Source of the DNA: Tranzscheliella williamsii
Taxonomy: Eukaryota > Basidiomycota > Ustilaginomycetes > Ustilaginales > Ustilaginaceae
DNA length: 64,000 bases
Reading direction: 5' to 3'
Assembly (NCBI GenBank): GCA_023212725.1
Contig: JALBYF010000073.1
Location: 22,568-86,567, forward strand
Positions 30,388 through 39,688 of this stretch are shown one piece after another. Both the position numbers and the translations under genes were made by a program. How positions within the stretch are numbered: the first letter of the stretch is position 1; the number at the start of each line of letters is the position of its first letter. The notes under the pieces were generated by a model. The model saw only the letters and a list, made by a program, of their open reading frames with translations. It did not search any database and was not told where the DNA came from.

Positions 30388-31126
30388 TTAGCTGAACGAA
30401 GCGATGAACTGCTTCTCGGCGTTGGCGACGGCAGCCTTGAAGTCTTGCGCCTCCTTCCAGCAGTCGAGCGTCTTTTCTGGTTGTGATCTGCATTGCACGA
30501 GCATACAGGTCAGGGTCAGCCGGCCGGCCCTCCGATACGAACTGTGGGCGTACTTACTTGTAGCACTTGACCAGCGCCTCCTGCGCCTCCTTGACGCCGG
30601 CATAGGAAGTGACGTCTCTGTGCTTGTTGTACTTGTCGATCTTCTTCCTCAGCTCGTCCAGCTCCTGTCGGAGAACGTTCGAGTTCTTGCCCTCCGACTG
30701 GCCCTTGTACTTGGATTCGCGCTCTAGGTTCTCCTTCTCGATCGCCTTCTGGATCTCGGAACGCACGTCTGACTCTTCCTTTCTCAAGCGGTCCAGCTCA
30801 GACTTGATCTTCTTCTGGATCGAGGTGTCGAGTGTCGCTTGTCGTGAGGCGTCCGGCCCATCCACCGAGTCTACCGAGGTCTTGTCGAGCTGATTGAGAA
30901 GCGAGCGGCCAAACTACGATCAACCAACGATACGCACCGAATGCGAACCGTAGCCAATAGCCACAGTCGTGCAACAAGGCGGAGCATGCAGGCATTGTCA
31001 GCGAGGCGCTTACAACGGTGATCAATGAGTGGTTGCGGGTATGCTCACCTGCAAATGGCTTGCTTGCTTGTCCTCAGCTGCTGGTGCAGACTTGGCTGGC
31101 TCTTGTTTGGAGGCTGCGGCACCCAT
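30388..31126 (-). CDS. MIC19: MICOS complex subunit MIC19 (CHCH protein)
   Basis: Exons 31126-31049, 30889-30558 and 30487-30388 join to 169 residues. The 26-codon first exon starts MGAAASKQEP, with Gly2 available for N-myristoylation as in animal CHCHD3. Exon 2 is an extended charged coiled coil (about residues 40-130). The C-terminal CHCH half reads VKCYKSQPEKTLDCWKEAQDF: the two cysteines are separated by ten residues (CX10C), as in yeast Mic19/Aim13, and the split codon for Lys across intron 2 restores the motif. MIC19 sits in the intermembrane space and links the MIC60 subcomplex at cristae junctions. Junctions are reconstructed from GT-AG sites and phase. Confidence 0.88.
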
Positions 31127-31634
31127 GACGACGATGTTATCCTCCCCGTGAGTATGTAACAAGGCGGCGGACGTATGGTAGCTGTACACGGTCGAAGAGG
31201 GATGACGTGGAAACACAACCGGCCAGTGTATGTTGATCTGAGAGCCGGTTGGATTCGGAAGATTTGCTCGTAAGTCCCGTCACGCCGACTGTGACGCTGG
31301 GCCATTTCAGAGATGGAGGTGAGAACCACCAAGATCAAGGCAATATAAATCACGTGACAAATCGGGAAAAGGTAGCCGATGGACGGATTGCTCTGCGCCT
31401 GTTTAGAGGCGCGACGCGAATCTCGAGTGTTGCGAACCAACACCACTGCAGATGTCCACAGTGCAGGTTGACATGCAGCCACGATATCGCCAACTGCCAT
31501 ACGTACGATTGCATCCTCTGAACGTCCTTACCGTATAGTCAACCTGCTTCTACGGACCGCTCCCATATGGTATCGCCGCGTAGCCGAACAGCAACAGCTG
31601 CCAGCCAACGTCTCACCACCGCGTGCCGTGAGCG
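31127..31634. promoter_or_regulatory. Shared divergent region, MIC19 (-) and CENP-N-like (+)
   Basis: 508 bp without another gene. Confidence 0.5.
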
Positions 31635-33401
31635 ATGATCCCACAACCTTCGTCGTCGCGGACGACGCTGACGTCACATGCAGACTATCATATGGTCCCG
31701 CACTCGTTATCATTGCGTCGTCTAATCTCAAGGCTCGATAAGGCGGAATTGATAGCGCTGGTCACGCGATGGCTGTCGTCGTCATCACCGTTTCACACCC
31801 CACCAATGCTGTCGCGCCGCCAAGCTAAGGCTGGAGAGGACGACCCGGCGTCCAATCTGATGCTGTACCACGCGATTCTGGATCTGAACGAAGAGCGACG
31901 TGCTCGATCACTCGATGAGCTGAGGTTATTATGGACAGGTCCCATGGCCGATCCAAAGGTACCGAAAGCTCGAGCGATGGATCGTATCACAGATGTGGAC
32001 TGGCCGGAAGGGCTGAGCTACGGCATGATTGCCGAGCTCGACCTCGTCCATGGCGTGAGCAGGCGGCTGTCGCGAACATGGGTGGCCGTCAAGATGGAGT
32101 ACGACGATGCCTATGACGACCATGGCAAGGGTTACGAGCGGCTTAGCGAGGCACACCTCAAGACGCGGCTGACCAGCGAACTTAGCCATTACTTTGAACA
32201 TCACGCCTTTCTGAAAACACGCGACGCTGAGGCGGGCGGTGACAGGACGCAGCAAGGCGCCTGGACCGATAGCTTCTCGTATTTTAGACTTGTGCTGGCT
32301 CCATCCGCGACAGACGTATGCGGAACAGGTCTGCACGTGCTGCATCTCCCAAGAACACCTTTCCTTCTGGTCTCTGGCGGGCTTGGGCGTGGTACGGAAA
32401 ACCGAGAGATCGCTCTGTCCGCATTCGCAGCCGCTGCCGGAGCAAACACCATCAATTATCCGAAACCTGTTTCCAGCACGACTACGGGCAAGCGGCTACT
32501 GGGGGAGCTCAACGACCAAGGCGACGATGCCTCGGGGAATCGATGGACGCTGGGCGAGCTGAGGGGCAAAGACCCCATCGCTTTGCGACAGATACTGTTG
32601 CATGAGTCTGGGCTGGCTCTGGCTGAATCAGAAGGGAAGGCGGCGCCCGCCGGAGTCGCGGGAGGTGGTAAGGGTAGGCAGATGCGGAACTCGGCCGCGG
32701 ACCACGGGTCTGGCGGTGTCGAGGACGGGCCGCTGGTGGCACCAACGAAACGACGGCGCGAACAAGACGTCTACTCGCTTGGGATCGCCCCGCCGACGCC
32801 GCCTGCTTCGGCTAGCGAATCGGATGCCGTCTCCTTATCTTCCACAACATCTGCACGCGCAGGACGAGGGCGAGACTCGCTAACACCTGTCTCCCAGACT
32901 CCGCACGAGTCGCAATCCTTGGCTCGTGAGGTAATGACGGCACGCATGGAAGCACACAGAGAAGCGTCGGAGCTGTTTGGCCCCAAAACTGACAGCGATT
33001 CGACGACGTTGAGCACTGGCGGCGTCAAAGGTCCCGGCGAAGACCTGCTGCCCAAGATTGAGCGGATCGAGTACGAACTGCATCTTGCCTTTCCCCAAAT
33101 GGCGCGCTACAACACTCGCCAGTTCGCCGACATGGACGACTACAACGCTGATCCGAACAAGCCCAAGATCAAGCTCCGGCTCGAAGGCACCCACGTCCTC
33201 GCGGGACTGCGTAAGTTGGTCGAATCCGGCATGGATCGAAGTACCAAGCGATTCGAGGGATTTGGCAGCAGCGTGGCCGCCGAGAGCACCCAACTGGACG
33301 GGCTACCTGGATGGATGACCGAGGTTAGGGGCACCAAGGTCGTCGTCAAGGTACCTGTTCCCGAAGCCGACGAAGCCGACGACAGCAGCCGCGACATGTA
33401 A
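31635..33401 (+). CDS. Kinetochore protein CENP-N/CHL4-like
   Basis: 588 codons, single exon; a second Met at 31692 (MVPHSLSLRR) is an alternative start. The N-terminal helical pyrin-like part reads LRRLISRLDKAELIALVTRWL, as in CHL4/Mis15. The C-terminal ~110 residues carry the family's other conserved block: IKLRLEGTHVLAGLRKLVES followed by LPGWMTEVRGTKVVVKV. The middle (~290-460) is low complexity. CHL4/CENP-N binds centromeric nucleosomes and CENP-L/IML3 within the constitutive centromere-associated network. Identification rests on these two blocks, which I recognise by eye. Confidence 0.8.
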   Translation: MIPQPSSSRTTLTSHADYHMVPHSLSLRRLISRLDKAELIALVTRWLSSSSPFHTPPMLSRRQAKAGEDDPASNLMLYHAILDLNEERRARSLDELRLLWTGPMADPKVPKARAMDRITDVDWPEGLSYGMIAELDLVHGVSRRLSRTWVAVKMEYDDAYDDHGKGYERLSEAHLKTRLTSELSHYFEHHAFLKTRDAEAGGDRTQQGAWTDSFSYFRLVLAPSATDVCGTGLHVLHLPRTPFLLVSGGLGRGTENREIALSAFAAAAGANTINYPKPVSSTTTGKRLLGELNDQGDDASGNRWTLGELRGKDPIALRQILLHESGLALAESEGKAAPAGVAGGGKGRQMRNSAADHGSGGVEDGPLVAPTKRRREQDVYSLGIAPPTPPASASESDAVSLSSTTSARAGRGRDSLTPVSQTPHESQSLAREVMTARMEAHREASELFGPKTDSDSTTLSTGGVKGPGEDLLPKIERIEYELHLAFPQMARYNTRQFADMDDYNADPNKPKIKLRLEGTHVLAGLRKLVESGMDRSTKRFEGFGSSVAAESTQLDGLPGWMTEVRGTKVVVKVPVPEADEADDSSRDM

Positions 33402-34333
33402 ACGGGACGCTGTGCAATCACCGAAGGCGAGCAAACCACCGCAACGTCACGGGCGACAAACCGCTCTCTATACCCTGTATTCTATTCACACTGCCTGCCC
33501 GAGTCCGAGCACAAGGTGTCCAACTTGCTACTTTTCTCGTTGACAGAAACCGCTATTCAAGGTCAGCAGGGTCGATATGTTAGACCGAAGGCATCGCCGC
33601 CCCGCGACGCGATGCTCTTTTTCTGGCCGCTGAGCAACGACGCCAGAAAAGCTATACGTTTTGCCTCTGCCTCTTCCTCTCAGGCGTGTGCTTCATGGCT
33701 GGTGCTTGCTGGAAGGCAGGCACTAGCCGCGCGATGCAGCAATGTAGGAACTGAGAGGTTCCAAGTTTTCTCCTCGAAAGGGCCCGTGGAGTTGGTGATG
33801 GATTGCCATGGAATGCGTGCCGGCGAGGCCGCCTCCGCCTGCCTATGCCAGCCAATTATAACGGTTGCCAGGAGCGTTTTGTGATTGGCAGCAGAGAGGC
33901 GCCCACAATCACAATCACAGAAAGGCGAATGCAATAATCACAGAGAAAGGCGAGTGCAACAATCACAATTTTGTGGGTTGTCGCGCTTAACCAACAGAAA
34001 GATCACATCACTGCGCAATCGCGATTAACGCTCCACCGTGTCGCTTGAGATTGCTTGAGAGGAAGGAGCCCTGTCTCTACTCTATATTACTCAAGCCCAT
34101 CGTCAGCTTTGCTGCCCACTTGCTCACTCTCTTTGCTGCGCTTTCGCAATTGTATACGCTACTCACTTGTCTCCGCACCCCGGCTTCCTTGCTCCGCTGC
34201 ACAGTGATACTCTTGCCTCCGCCTCGGCCTCGGCGCGCCGACCTCCGCCTCCTCCGCGGCCTGAGTCACCCGGCTCCGGGACAGTATAGCGACGAGTTCG
34301 GAATCGAAGGCGTCTCTCCCAAGCGTAGCCACC
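33402..34333. other. Intergenic region with AATCACA tandem motif
   Basis: 0.9 kb without a recognised gene. The left part is the 3' flank of the CENP-N-like gene; the right part, CT-rich, is leader of the thioredoxin-like gene. A small tandem array lies at 33906-33968. Confidence 0.55.
33906..33968. repeat. Imperfect tandem array of AATCACA units
   Basis: AATCACAG + AAAGGCGAATGCAAT (33913-33935) is followed by AATCACAGAG + AAAGGCGAGTGCAAC (33936-33960) and a partial third unit at 33961-33968, giving units of 23 and 25 bp. A further AATCACA precedes it at 33907. The same heptamer recurs at 157, 4205, 23009, 58087 and 58580 in non-coding DNA. Confidence 0.75.
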
Positions 34334-35428
34334 ATGGAGCTTCGCCCTGGCTCGACACCCAAGCGCTCCGTATCCTTTGGACCGCCCGACACTGTCACCT
34401 TGGAGACCACCGCTGCTGCCAACTCGGACAAAAAGACTCCTGCCAACGACTCTCCGCCCTCTAGCAGCGGCGATCCTGTTTCCGGAATGTCGCCAACCGG
34501 AGAACCGAGCACCCCAGCCCATTCGATATCGTCCTCACCGCCGACATCTGCACTCAAATCTGCAATGAAGCCCGGCAAGGCGCGCAAACGTCTGCCTCCG
34601 CCAGAGCAGTATCAGCATTCCGATCCTCTGCTCAGGCGTCTGCGTCTTGTCGATGCGTACGGAAATCCGGTCAACCTGAGGCACGCGTTTAGGGATACCA
34701 AGGTGATCGGCTTCTACTTTGCTTCGCAGTGGGCAGGGCAGCCGCTCAAGGAGTATCATCAAGCCATCTCGGATTTCTGCCGCGCGCATCCGCACGAATT
34801 CAAGGCAATCTATGTGAGCGTCGATGTTGACGAGCAGTGGTACAAGGCAGGCGTCAAAGACAAGCCGTGGATCTCGATGGTGTGGAACGACGGAAGCAGC
34901 ATGCCTACCGACCGCGTCGACCGCACCTCTGCGCCCACCGACCAAGGCGACTTGGACGAACTGCCGCGGTTGTACAACAACGAAGACTTTTTGCTTGCCA
35001 ACGAACAGGACATCGACGAGAGCCTCTCGCATACGGACAAGTCGGGCGAGGCCTACCTGCGTCCCTTCTCGCGCGTCCATCTGGCCGCCAAGCTCAACAT
35101 CATCGCCGCGCCCACGCTCTGCATCTACCACCTCGAGTCGGGCAAGATGCTCGAATGGAACGTCAGGATGGGCAGGCTCAACAATCACAGGGCAAGTGAG
35201 ACGTGGCAACGGTGGGTCAACGGCGAACGTGCCGCTTCGTTCGGCTTCCAGGACGCCTTTGCCGTGGCACCCTACACTTTTGTCCTGGGCTTCTTCGCCA
35301 TTTTCTATTACTTGTTCGTCCTGTATGCCGGCGCCGAGTACAACGTGGTGCGCAATGTGTTGCACTCCTTGTTGGAAGGCAAACTGGCCGACCAGTACAA
35401 AGTGATCCCGTCAGGGCAAGAGCTGTAA
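34334..35428 (+). CDS. Thioredoxin-fold protein with C-terminal membrane anchor, no CxxC
   Basis: 364 codons, single exon. Residues 1-95 are Ser/Pro-rich and disordered. From ~98 the sequence follows the nucleoredoxin/tryparedoxin plan: LRLVDAYGNPVNLRHAFR, then the strand VIGFYFASQWAGQPLKEYH, where the usual W-C-P-P-C is replaced by W133-A-G-Q-P. The next strand is FKAIYVSVDVDEQWYKA, and the cis-Pro region is IIAAPTLCIYHLESGKML near 260. A hydrophobic segment at ~314-336 (YTFVLGFFAIFYYLFVLYAG) is followed by ~28 residues, suggesting a C-terminally anchored protein with its domain in the cytosol. With no redox cysteines it is unlikely to be an oxidoreductase. Its role is unknown. Confidence 0.8.
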   Translation: MELRPGSTPKRSVSFGPPDTVTLETTAAANSDKKTPANDSPPSSSGDPVSGMSPTGEPSTPAHSISSSPPTSALKSAMKPGKARKRLPPPEQYQHSDPLLRRLRLVDAYGNPVNLRHAFRDTKVIGFYFASQWAGQPLKEYHQAISDFCRAHPHEFKAIYVSVDVDEQWYKAGVKDKPWISMVWNDGSSMPTDRVDRTSAPTDQGDLDELPRLYNNEDFLLANEQDIDESLSHTDKSGEAYLRPFSRVHLAAKLNIIAAPTLCIYHLESGKMLEWNVRMGRLNNHRASETWQRWVNGERAASFGFQDAFAVAPYTFVLGFFAIFYYLFVLYAGAEYNVVRNVLHSLLEGKLADQYKVIPSGQEL

Positions 35429-36411
35429 TCGTAACTGCGCCCAGCTCATCCTCTCCCACCGCCCTCGGCACGAAACTTCTCGCTCCTCTCCGTGCTAGAT
35501 CAGCGGCCAATTACGACGGTACAGTCCGACCGTCCCTCGGATTAGCGATGCGCCTACTTCCACTTGCGTGTATACCTCTAGTTTCTCCACGCTCCGCGTC
35601 GCAATCCACACGCGTTCGTTGCTCGCGCTTCCACTCCGGCTCCTATCTGCTTGCCGCCCTGGTTCGTGCGGCTGTCTGCATTCGGATTCCCTACTAGAAG
35701 CGTGGTGCGGTGCTTCTGCCCTCAGGTTGGGGCGGATAGTACGCCTATATCTCAGGAATCCTATCGCTCGCTATGGACACTACCATGGCTTGGGAGTGGC
35801 CTCTGTGCTGTGCGTGCGCGTCTCTCTCTCTGCCTTCGCTTCCTAGCTCGAAGAAATCCGAACGTGGGCGCGGTCAGATCAGTTACGGCGTCTCGCACTC
35901 GAATCCACAATAATCAATTAGGGGGAATGATACAGCGACGCGCCTTTATTTGCCCCGATTTGCACTATTACCACATCAGGCGCAGTGGACTTAACATGCT
36001 GCTGGCAGCGTGTTCCCGCTCGTCATCGCACTCCTCCTCCTCATTGAGCATATCCTGCTTCTCCTGCTTCTCGGCAGCATCAATCTTTGTGCTTGGTCCC
36101 TGGGGCAGTCAAACATACATGTTGATTCACTAGATCAGTAGCGCACAAGTGAAACCGTGCTGGGTCAATAAACAGATTCAGTGTGATTGTGCAAATCGGG
36201 AGAATGTGCGTTTCTATAGTAAAACGCGGGTCGCTGTATCATTCCCCTAATTCAAAGCGGCTAACCGGCTCACTATGGGTGCTTTTGCGTGGAGTCATGG
36301 CGTGGTATTTACGCTTCACCCTTTTTGTTCTTGTTCTTGATGTGATTCTGGTTCTGCTTTGTCCGCTCATCGTCACAGCCTTTCTGCTACGGTCTCTGCT
36401 TTCGTTGCGCG
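35429..36411. other. Intergenic region containing an inverted-repeat element
   Basis: About 1 kb between two plus-strand genes. It holds the element at 35916-36252. The right 150 bp should contain the ArgJ promoter. No full gene recognised. Confidence 0.6.
35916..36252. mobile_element. Candidate terminal-inverted-repeat element, 337 bp
   Basis: The left end (35916-35943, AATTAGGGGGAATGATACAG...) matches the reverse complement of the right end (36226-36252) over about 27 nt with two or three differences, and a second block, CCGATTTGCAC near 35955, matches 36189-36199. The interior on the minus strand contains a coding-looking run (about 36105-35980) rich in Lys, Glu and Asp that ends in a stop after SSMLSPLRLMW and follows a CCCCAG acceptor-like site near 36106. 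It may be a non-autonomous DNA element carrying a captured gene fragment. No target-site duplication was identified beyond the shared AATT at the edges. Confidence 0.55.
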
Positions 36412-37926
36412 ATGCTGTCACGATTGTCTGCGCAAGTGGCTAAGCTGGGCGGTCGCGCTCGGTTCATGTCGAGTACGGCGGCGGTGCAGGATGCGTCGGC
36501 GAAGCTCAACAAGCCCGCCCGCTTCGCGCAGCCCATCTCGGCGGATGACATCCCCAAGGGCTTTGTGGTTTCGTCGACGTACGCCGGCATCAAGGCGGCC
36601 ATCTCGCCGAAGTCTGCCGGGGCAGCGAAAGCGCCGTCGGATCCCAACCCGAAGCCCGATCTGGCGTTGATCGTGTCGACGGTGCCTGCGGCCGCTGCCG
36701 GCACGTTCACCCGCAACGCCTTCAAAGCGGCGCCTGTCGTCGTCTCCACACGGGCGCTGCTGCACGGCGCCCAGTCCGCAGCAGGCGCCCGCGTGCAGTC
36801 GATACTGGTCAACTCGGGCTGTGCCAATGCGGTGACCGGCGACCAGGGTATGGCCGACGCAGAGGCGTGCGTACAGCTGGTACAGCAGAACCTGGCGCCG
36901 CATCCCGGGCTCCGATCAACCTCGCCAGGCTCGGCAACGCAAGAAGGCAAGGAGACGCTGCTGCTCTCCACGGGCGTCATCGGCGTTCCTCTGCCGATGC
37001 CCGCGATCAAAAAGTGCATTCCGCATCTCACGTCCGGACAAATTCTGCGCAGCGATCCAGAGGCGTGGCGCGAAACAGCGCGGGCGTTTATGACGACCGA
37101 CACGTTCCCCAAGCTGCGCGCCCGGACGTTCCAGCTGGGCGGCAAGACGTGCAGGATGATCGGCATCGACAAGGGCGCCGGCATGATCCACCCGGCCATG
37201 ACGGGCCTCTCTGCTAGCGGGCCGCTGCACGCCACCATGCTGGGCTTTATTGCCACCGACGCGGCGATCAAGCCGAGCGCGCTGCAGGTGGCGCTGGAAG
37301 AGGCGGTCAGTCGGTCGTTCAACTGCATCAGCGTCGACGGAGACATGTCGACCAACGATACCATCCTGCTGCTCGCCAACGGACAGGCGTCGGCGTCGAC
37401 GTCGGCGAGCGAGGAGCTGGACGAGTCGAGCGGCGAGTTCGCTGGGTTCGTTGCCGAGCTCACGTCGTTCTGCCAGGAACTGAGCAAGCTGATTGTGCGC
37501 GACGGCGAGGGCGCCGAGAAGTTTGTCGAGATCCGGTGTGAGAATGCGCCGTCGTATGAGGTCGCGCATGGGCTGCTCTCGAAGCTGGTCACCTCGATGC
37601 TCTTCAAGTGCGCGCTGCACGGCTCGGATGCCAACTGGGGCCGTATCCTGTCGAGCCTCGGCGGCGGCGACCCGCGTCTCACGCGCAGCATCGACCCCGC
37701 TGCCGTCTCGGTCACGTTCGCCGACCCCGACGCCCAGCTGCCCAGCATCACCGTCCTCGACCGCGGCAACCCGGTCCGTGTCGACGAGGCCGCCATCGCC
37801 GCGCTCCTCAACAAGCAAGACATCCTCCTCTCCATCGACCTCGCCGCCGGCAACCAGCACTGCACTTACTGGACCTGCGACCTCAGCCGCGAATACATCG
37901 CCATCAACGCCGACTACCGCTCCTAG
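36412..37926 (+). CDS. ARG7: Mitochondrial ornithine acetyltransferase / glutamate N-acetyltransferase (ArgJ)
   Basis: 504 codons, single exon. The first ~25 residues ([20 protein letters not shown]) are basic and lack acids, a mitochondrial presequence. ArgJ motifs follow: [31 protein letters not shown], the self-cleavage region and the conserved end [16 protein letters not shown]. The autoproteolytic nucleophile should be Thr275 in [12 protein letters not shown]; cleavage before it makes the alpha and beta chains. Between [10 protein letters not shown] and ATMLGF there is a ~10-residue insert ([10 protein letters not shown]) missing in many homologues; I recall similar inserts in other basidiomycetes. 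The enzyme recycles the acetyl group from N-acetylornithine to glutamate in arginine synthesis. It converges on SCOT with 157 bp between stops. Confidence 0.96.
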   Translation: MLSRLSAQVAKLGGRARFMSSTAAVQDASAKLNKPARFAQPISADDIPKGFVVSSTYAGIKAAISPKSAGAAKAPSDPNPKPDLALIVSTVPAAAAGTFTRNAFKAAPVVVSTRALLHGAQSAAGARVQSILVNSGCANAVTGDQGMADAEACVQLVQQNLAPHPGLRSTSPGSATQEGKETLLLSTGVIGVPLPMPAIKKCIPHLTSGQILRSDPEAWRETARAFMTTDTFPKLRARTFQLGGKTCRMIGIDKGAGMIHPAMTGLSASGPLHATMLGFIATDAAIKPSALQVALEEAVSRSFNCISVDGDMSTNDTILLLANGQASASTSASEELDESSGEFAGFVAELTSFCQELSKLIVRDGEGAEKFVEIRCENAPSYEVAHGLLSKLVTSMLFKCALHGSDANWGRILSSLGGGDPRLTRSIDPAAVSVTFADPDAQLPSITVLDRGNPVRVDEAAIAALLNKQDILLSIDLAAGNQHCTYWTCDLSREYIAINADYRS

Positions 37927-38083
37927 CCGCCGTCGCTCCGCCTACATCTCCGCGTCACTGCCATGAAGCGCATCTCCTCGTTGCCACGCCGGACTGTGAC
38001 ATTGTGAGCGAGATTGTGTCGGGCGCCGCCCGCGGGAGCGCACCGCTGCTATCTACAGTGTGTACGGGGGAGCAGGGAGGATG

Positions 38084-39688
38084 TTAGTTTTGTTCGAGGG
38101 CGACGGCAAAGTCGGCCTCGGTCTTCTGCTTGACTTGTTCGAGGGTGGCGCCGGGCTGGAGGGCGACGAGGGTGAGGCCGGCGTCGCCGTTGATGTCGAC
38201 GTCGAAGATGGCGAGGTCGGTGATGATGCGCGAGACACAGCGGGCGCCGGTGAGGGGCAGGTGGGTGCGTGTGACGATCTTGCTGCGGCCGTGCTTGTCG
38301 ACGTGGTCGGTGAGGACAACGACACGCGTCTTCTGCGGGTTGGAGACGAGGTCCATGGCGCCGCCGAAGCCGCTGACCTTCTTGCCGGGGATGGTCCAGT
38401 TGGCCAGGTCGCCGTTGGCGCCCACCTGGAGCGCACCGAGCATGGTCACGTCCACATGCCCGCCGCGGATCATGCCAAAGCTCTCGCTCGACTCAAACGT
38501 GCTCGCGCCGGGCAGCAGCGTCACCGTCTCCTTGCCCGCGTTGACAATGTCGGCGTCCAGCTCCGCCTCGGCCGGGTACGGCCCCATTCCCAGAATGCCG
38601 TTCTCCGAGTGCAGCACCACGTTGACCCCCGCCGGCAGGTAGCTCGGCACCAGGTTCGGCATGCCCACGCCCAGATTCACATAGTCGCCGTCGCGCAGCT
38701 CCTTGGCCGCCGCCTGGACAATCTTGACCCGCCGCGCCATCGCCTCGGCCTTGGCCGCATCCGCCGCGTCGTCGCCGCCGCGTGCGCCCGCCTTGCTCGG
38801 CTTGGGCGCATCCGAAACCGTCCGCAATTCGATGCCCTTGGGCTCCGTCGCCTGCACGATGCGGTTGACAAAGATCGACGGCAGCTGGATCTCGTTCGGG
38901 TCCAGGCTGCCGACAGGCACAATCTGCTCGGCCTCGACAATCGTGCACTTGGCGTTCTTGCCAAACGCCGCGCTGAAGTTGTTGGCAGCGTAGCGGAAGA
39001 CCGCATTACCCGCCTCGTCCACCTTCCAGGCGTGGATGATGGCGTAGTCGCCGAAGATGGCCTCTTCCAGGATGTAGTTCTTGCCGTTGAAGCTGCGCTC
39101 CTCCTTGGGCTTGGCCATCTCGGCGGGCTCGATCGGCTGGTCGCTGCCCTCCTCGCGCGCGTGGTACCGCACCACCAGATCGCCGGTCTGCACCGCCGTC
39201 CCGTGCCCCGTCGGCGTGTAAAAGGCAGGGATGCCAAATGCGCCCGCGCGACACTTCTCCACCAGCGTGCCCTGCGGCGTAAGCTGCAGCGAAACCTGCC
39301 CGGTCAGGTACTGGTTCTCAAAGTACTTGTTTGCGCCGATAAACGACGAGATCATCTTGGAGATCTGCTTCGACTTGAGCAGCTTGCCGAGCCCCTTGTC
39401 GCCGGTGCCGGCGTTGTTGGAGACGACCGTGAGGTCCTTGATCGCCGAGTTCCTGTTGATCGCCTGAATCAGCGTCTCGGGAGTGCCACACAGCCCGAAT
39501 CCAGCGGAAAGCACCGTGGACCCGGCAGCGATATCCTTGACCGCCTCGTCCGCCGACGTGTAGACCTTAGAGGCCGTGACGAGCCGGGAGGCGGACGAAG
39601 AGAAAGCCCGTGCTGGGAGGCCGCTCGCCACGAAGGCGGGTCGGCATCCCGACCCGGAGATTCTTGCGCGCAGCACTGTGCTCAGCAT
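38084..39688 (-). CDS. Succinyl-CoA:3-ketoacid CoA transferase (SCOT), mitochondrial
   Basis: 534 codons, single exon. A presequence of ~35 residues (RARISGSGCRPAF...ARAFSSSASRL) precedes the mature start KVYTSADEAVKDI. The A domain has LSAGFGLCGTPETLI and NNAGTGDKGLGKLL. A linker of ~25 charged residues precedes the B domain, with VNLGVGMPNLVPSYLP and the catalytic Glu near residue 360 in VVLHSENGILGMGP. GARCVSRIITDLAIFD is also characteristic. The enzyme moves CoA from succinyl-CoA to acetoacetate (or a related acid) in the matrix. Fungal homologues of this fold can also act on acetate or propionate, so the physiological substrate is not certain. Confidence 0.95.
   Translation of the reverse strand: MLSTVLRARISGSGCRPAFVASGLPARAFSSSASRLVTASKVYTSADEAVKDIAAGSTVLSAGFGLCGTPETLIQAINRNSAIKDLTVVSNNAGTGDKGLGKLLKSKQISKMISSFIGANKYFENQYLTGQVSLQLTPQGTLVEKCRAGAFGIPAFYTPTGHGTAVQTGDLVVRYHAREEGSDQPIEPAEMAKPKEERSFNGKNYILEEAIFGDYAIIHAWKVDEAGNAVFRYAANNFSAAFGKNAKCTIVEAEQIVPVGSLDPNEIQLPSIFVNRIVQATEPKGIELRTVSDAPKPSKAGARGGDDAADAAKAEAMARRVKIVQAAAKELRDGDYVNLGVGMPNLVPSYLPAGVNVVLHSENGILGMGPYPAEAELDADIVNAGKETVTLLPGASTFESSESFGMIRGGHVDVTMLGALQVGANGDLANWTIPGKKVSGFGGAMDLVSNPQKTRVVVLTDHVDKHGRSKIVTRTHLPLTGARCVSRIITDLAIFDVDINGDAGLTLVALQPGATLEQVKQKTEADFAVALEQN

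Noticed and set aside
36387..37865. 492-codon frame antisense to ArgJ
   Set aside because: Low-complexity Ser/Ala shadow of a strongly biased gene; no domain.
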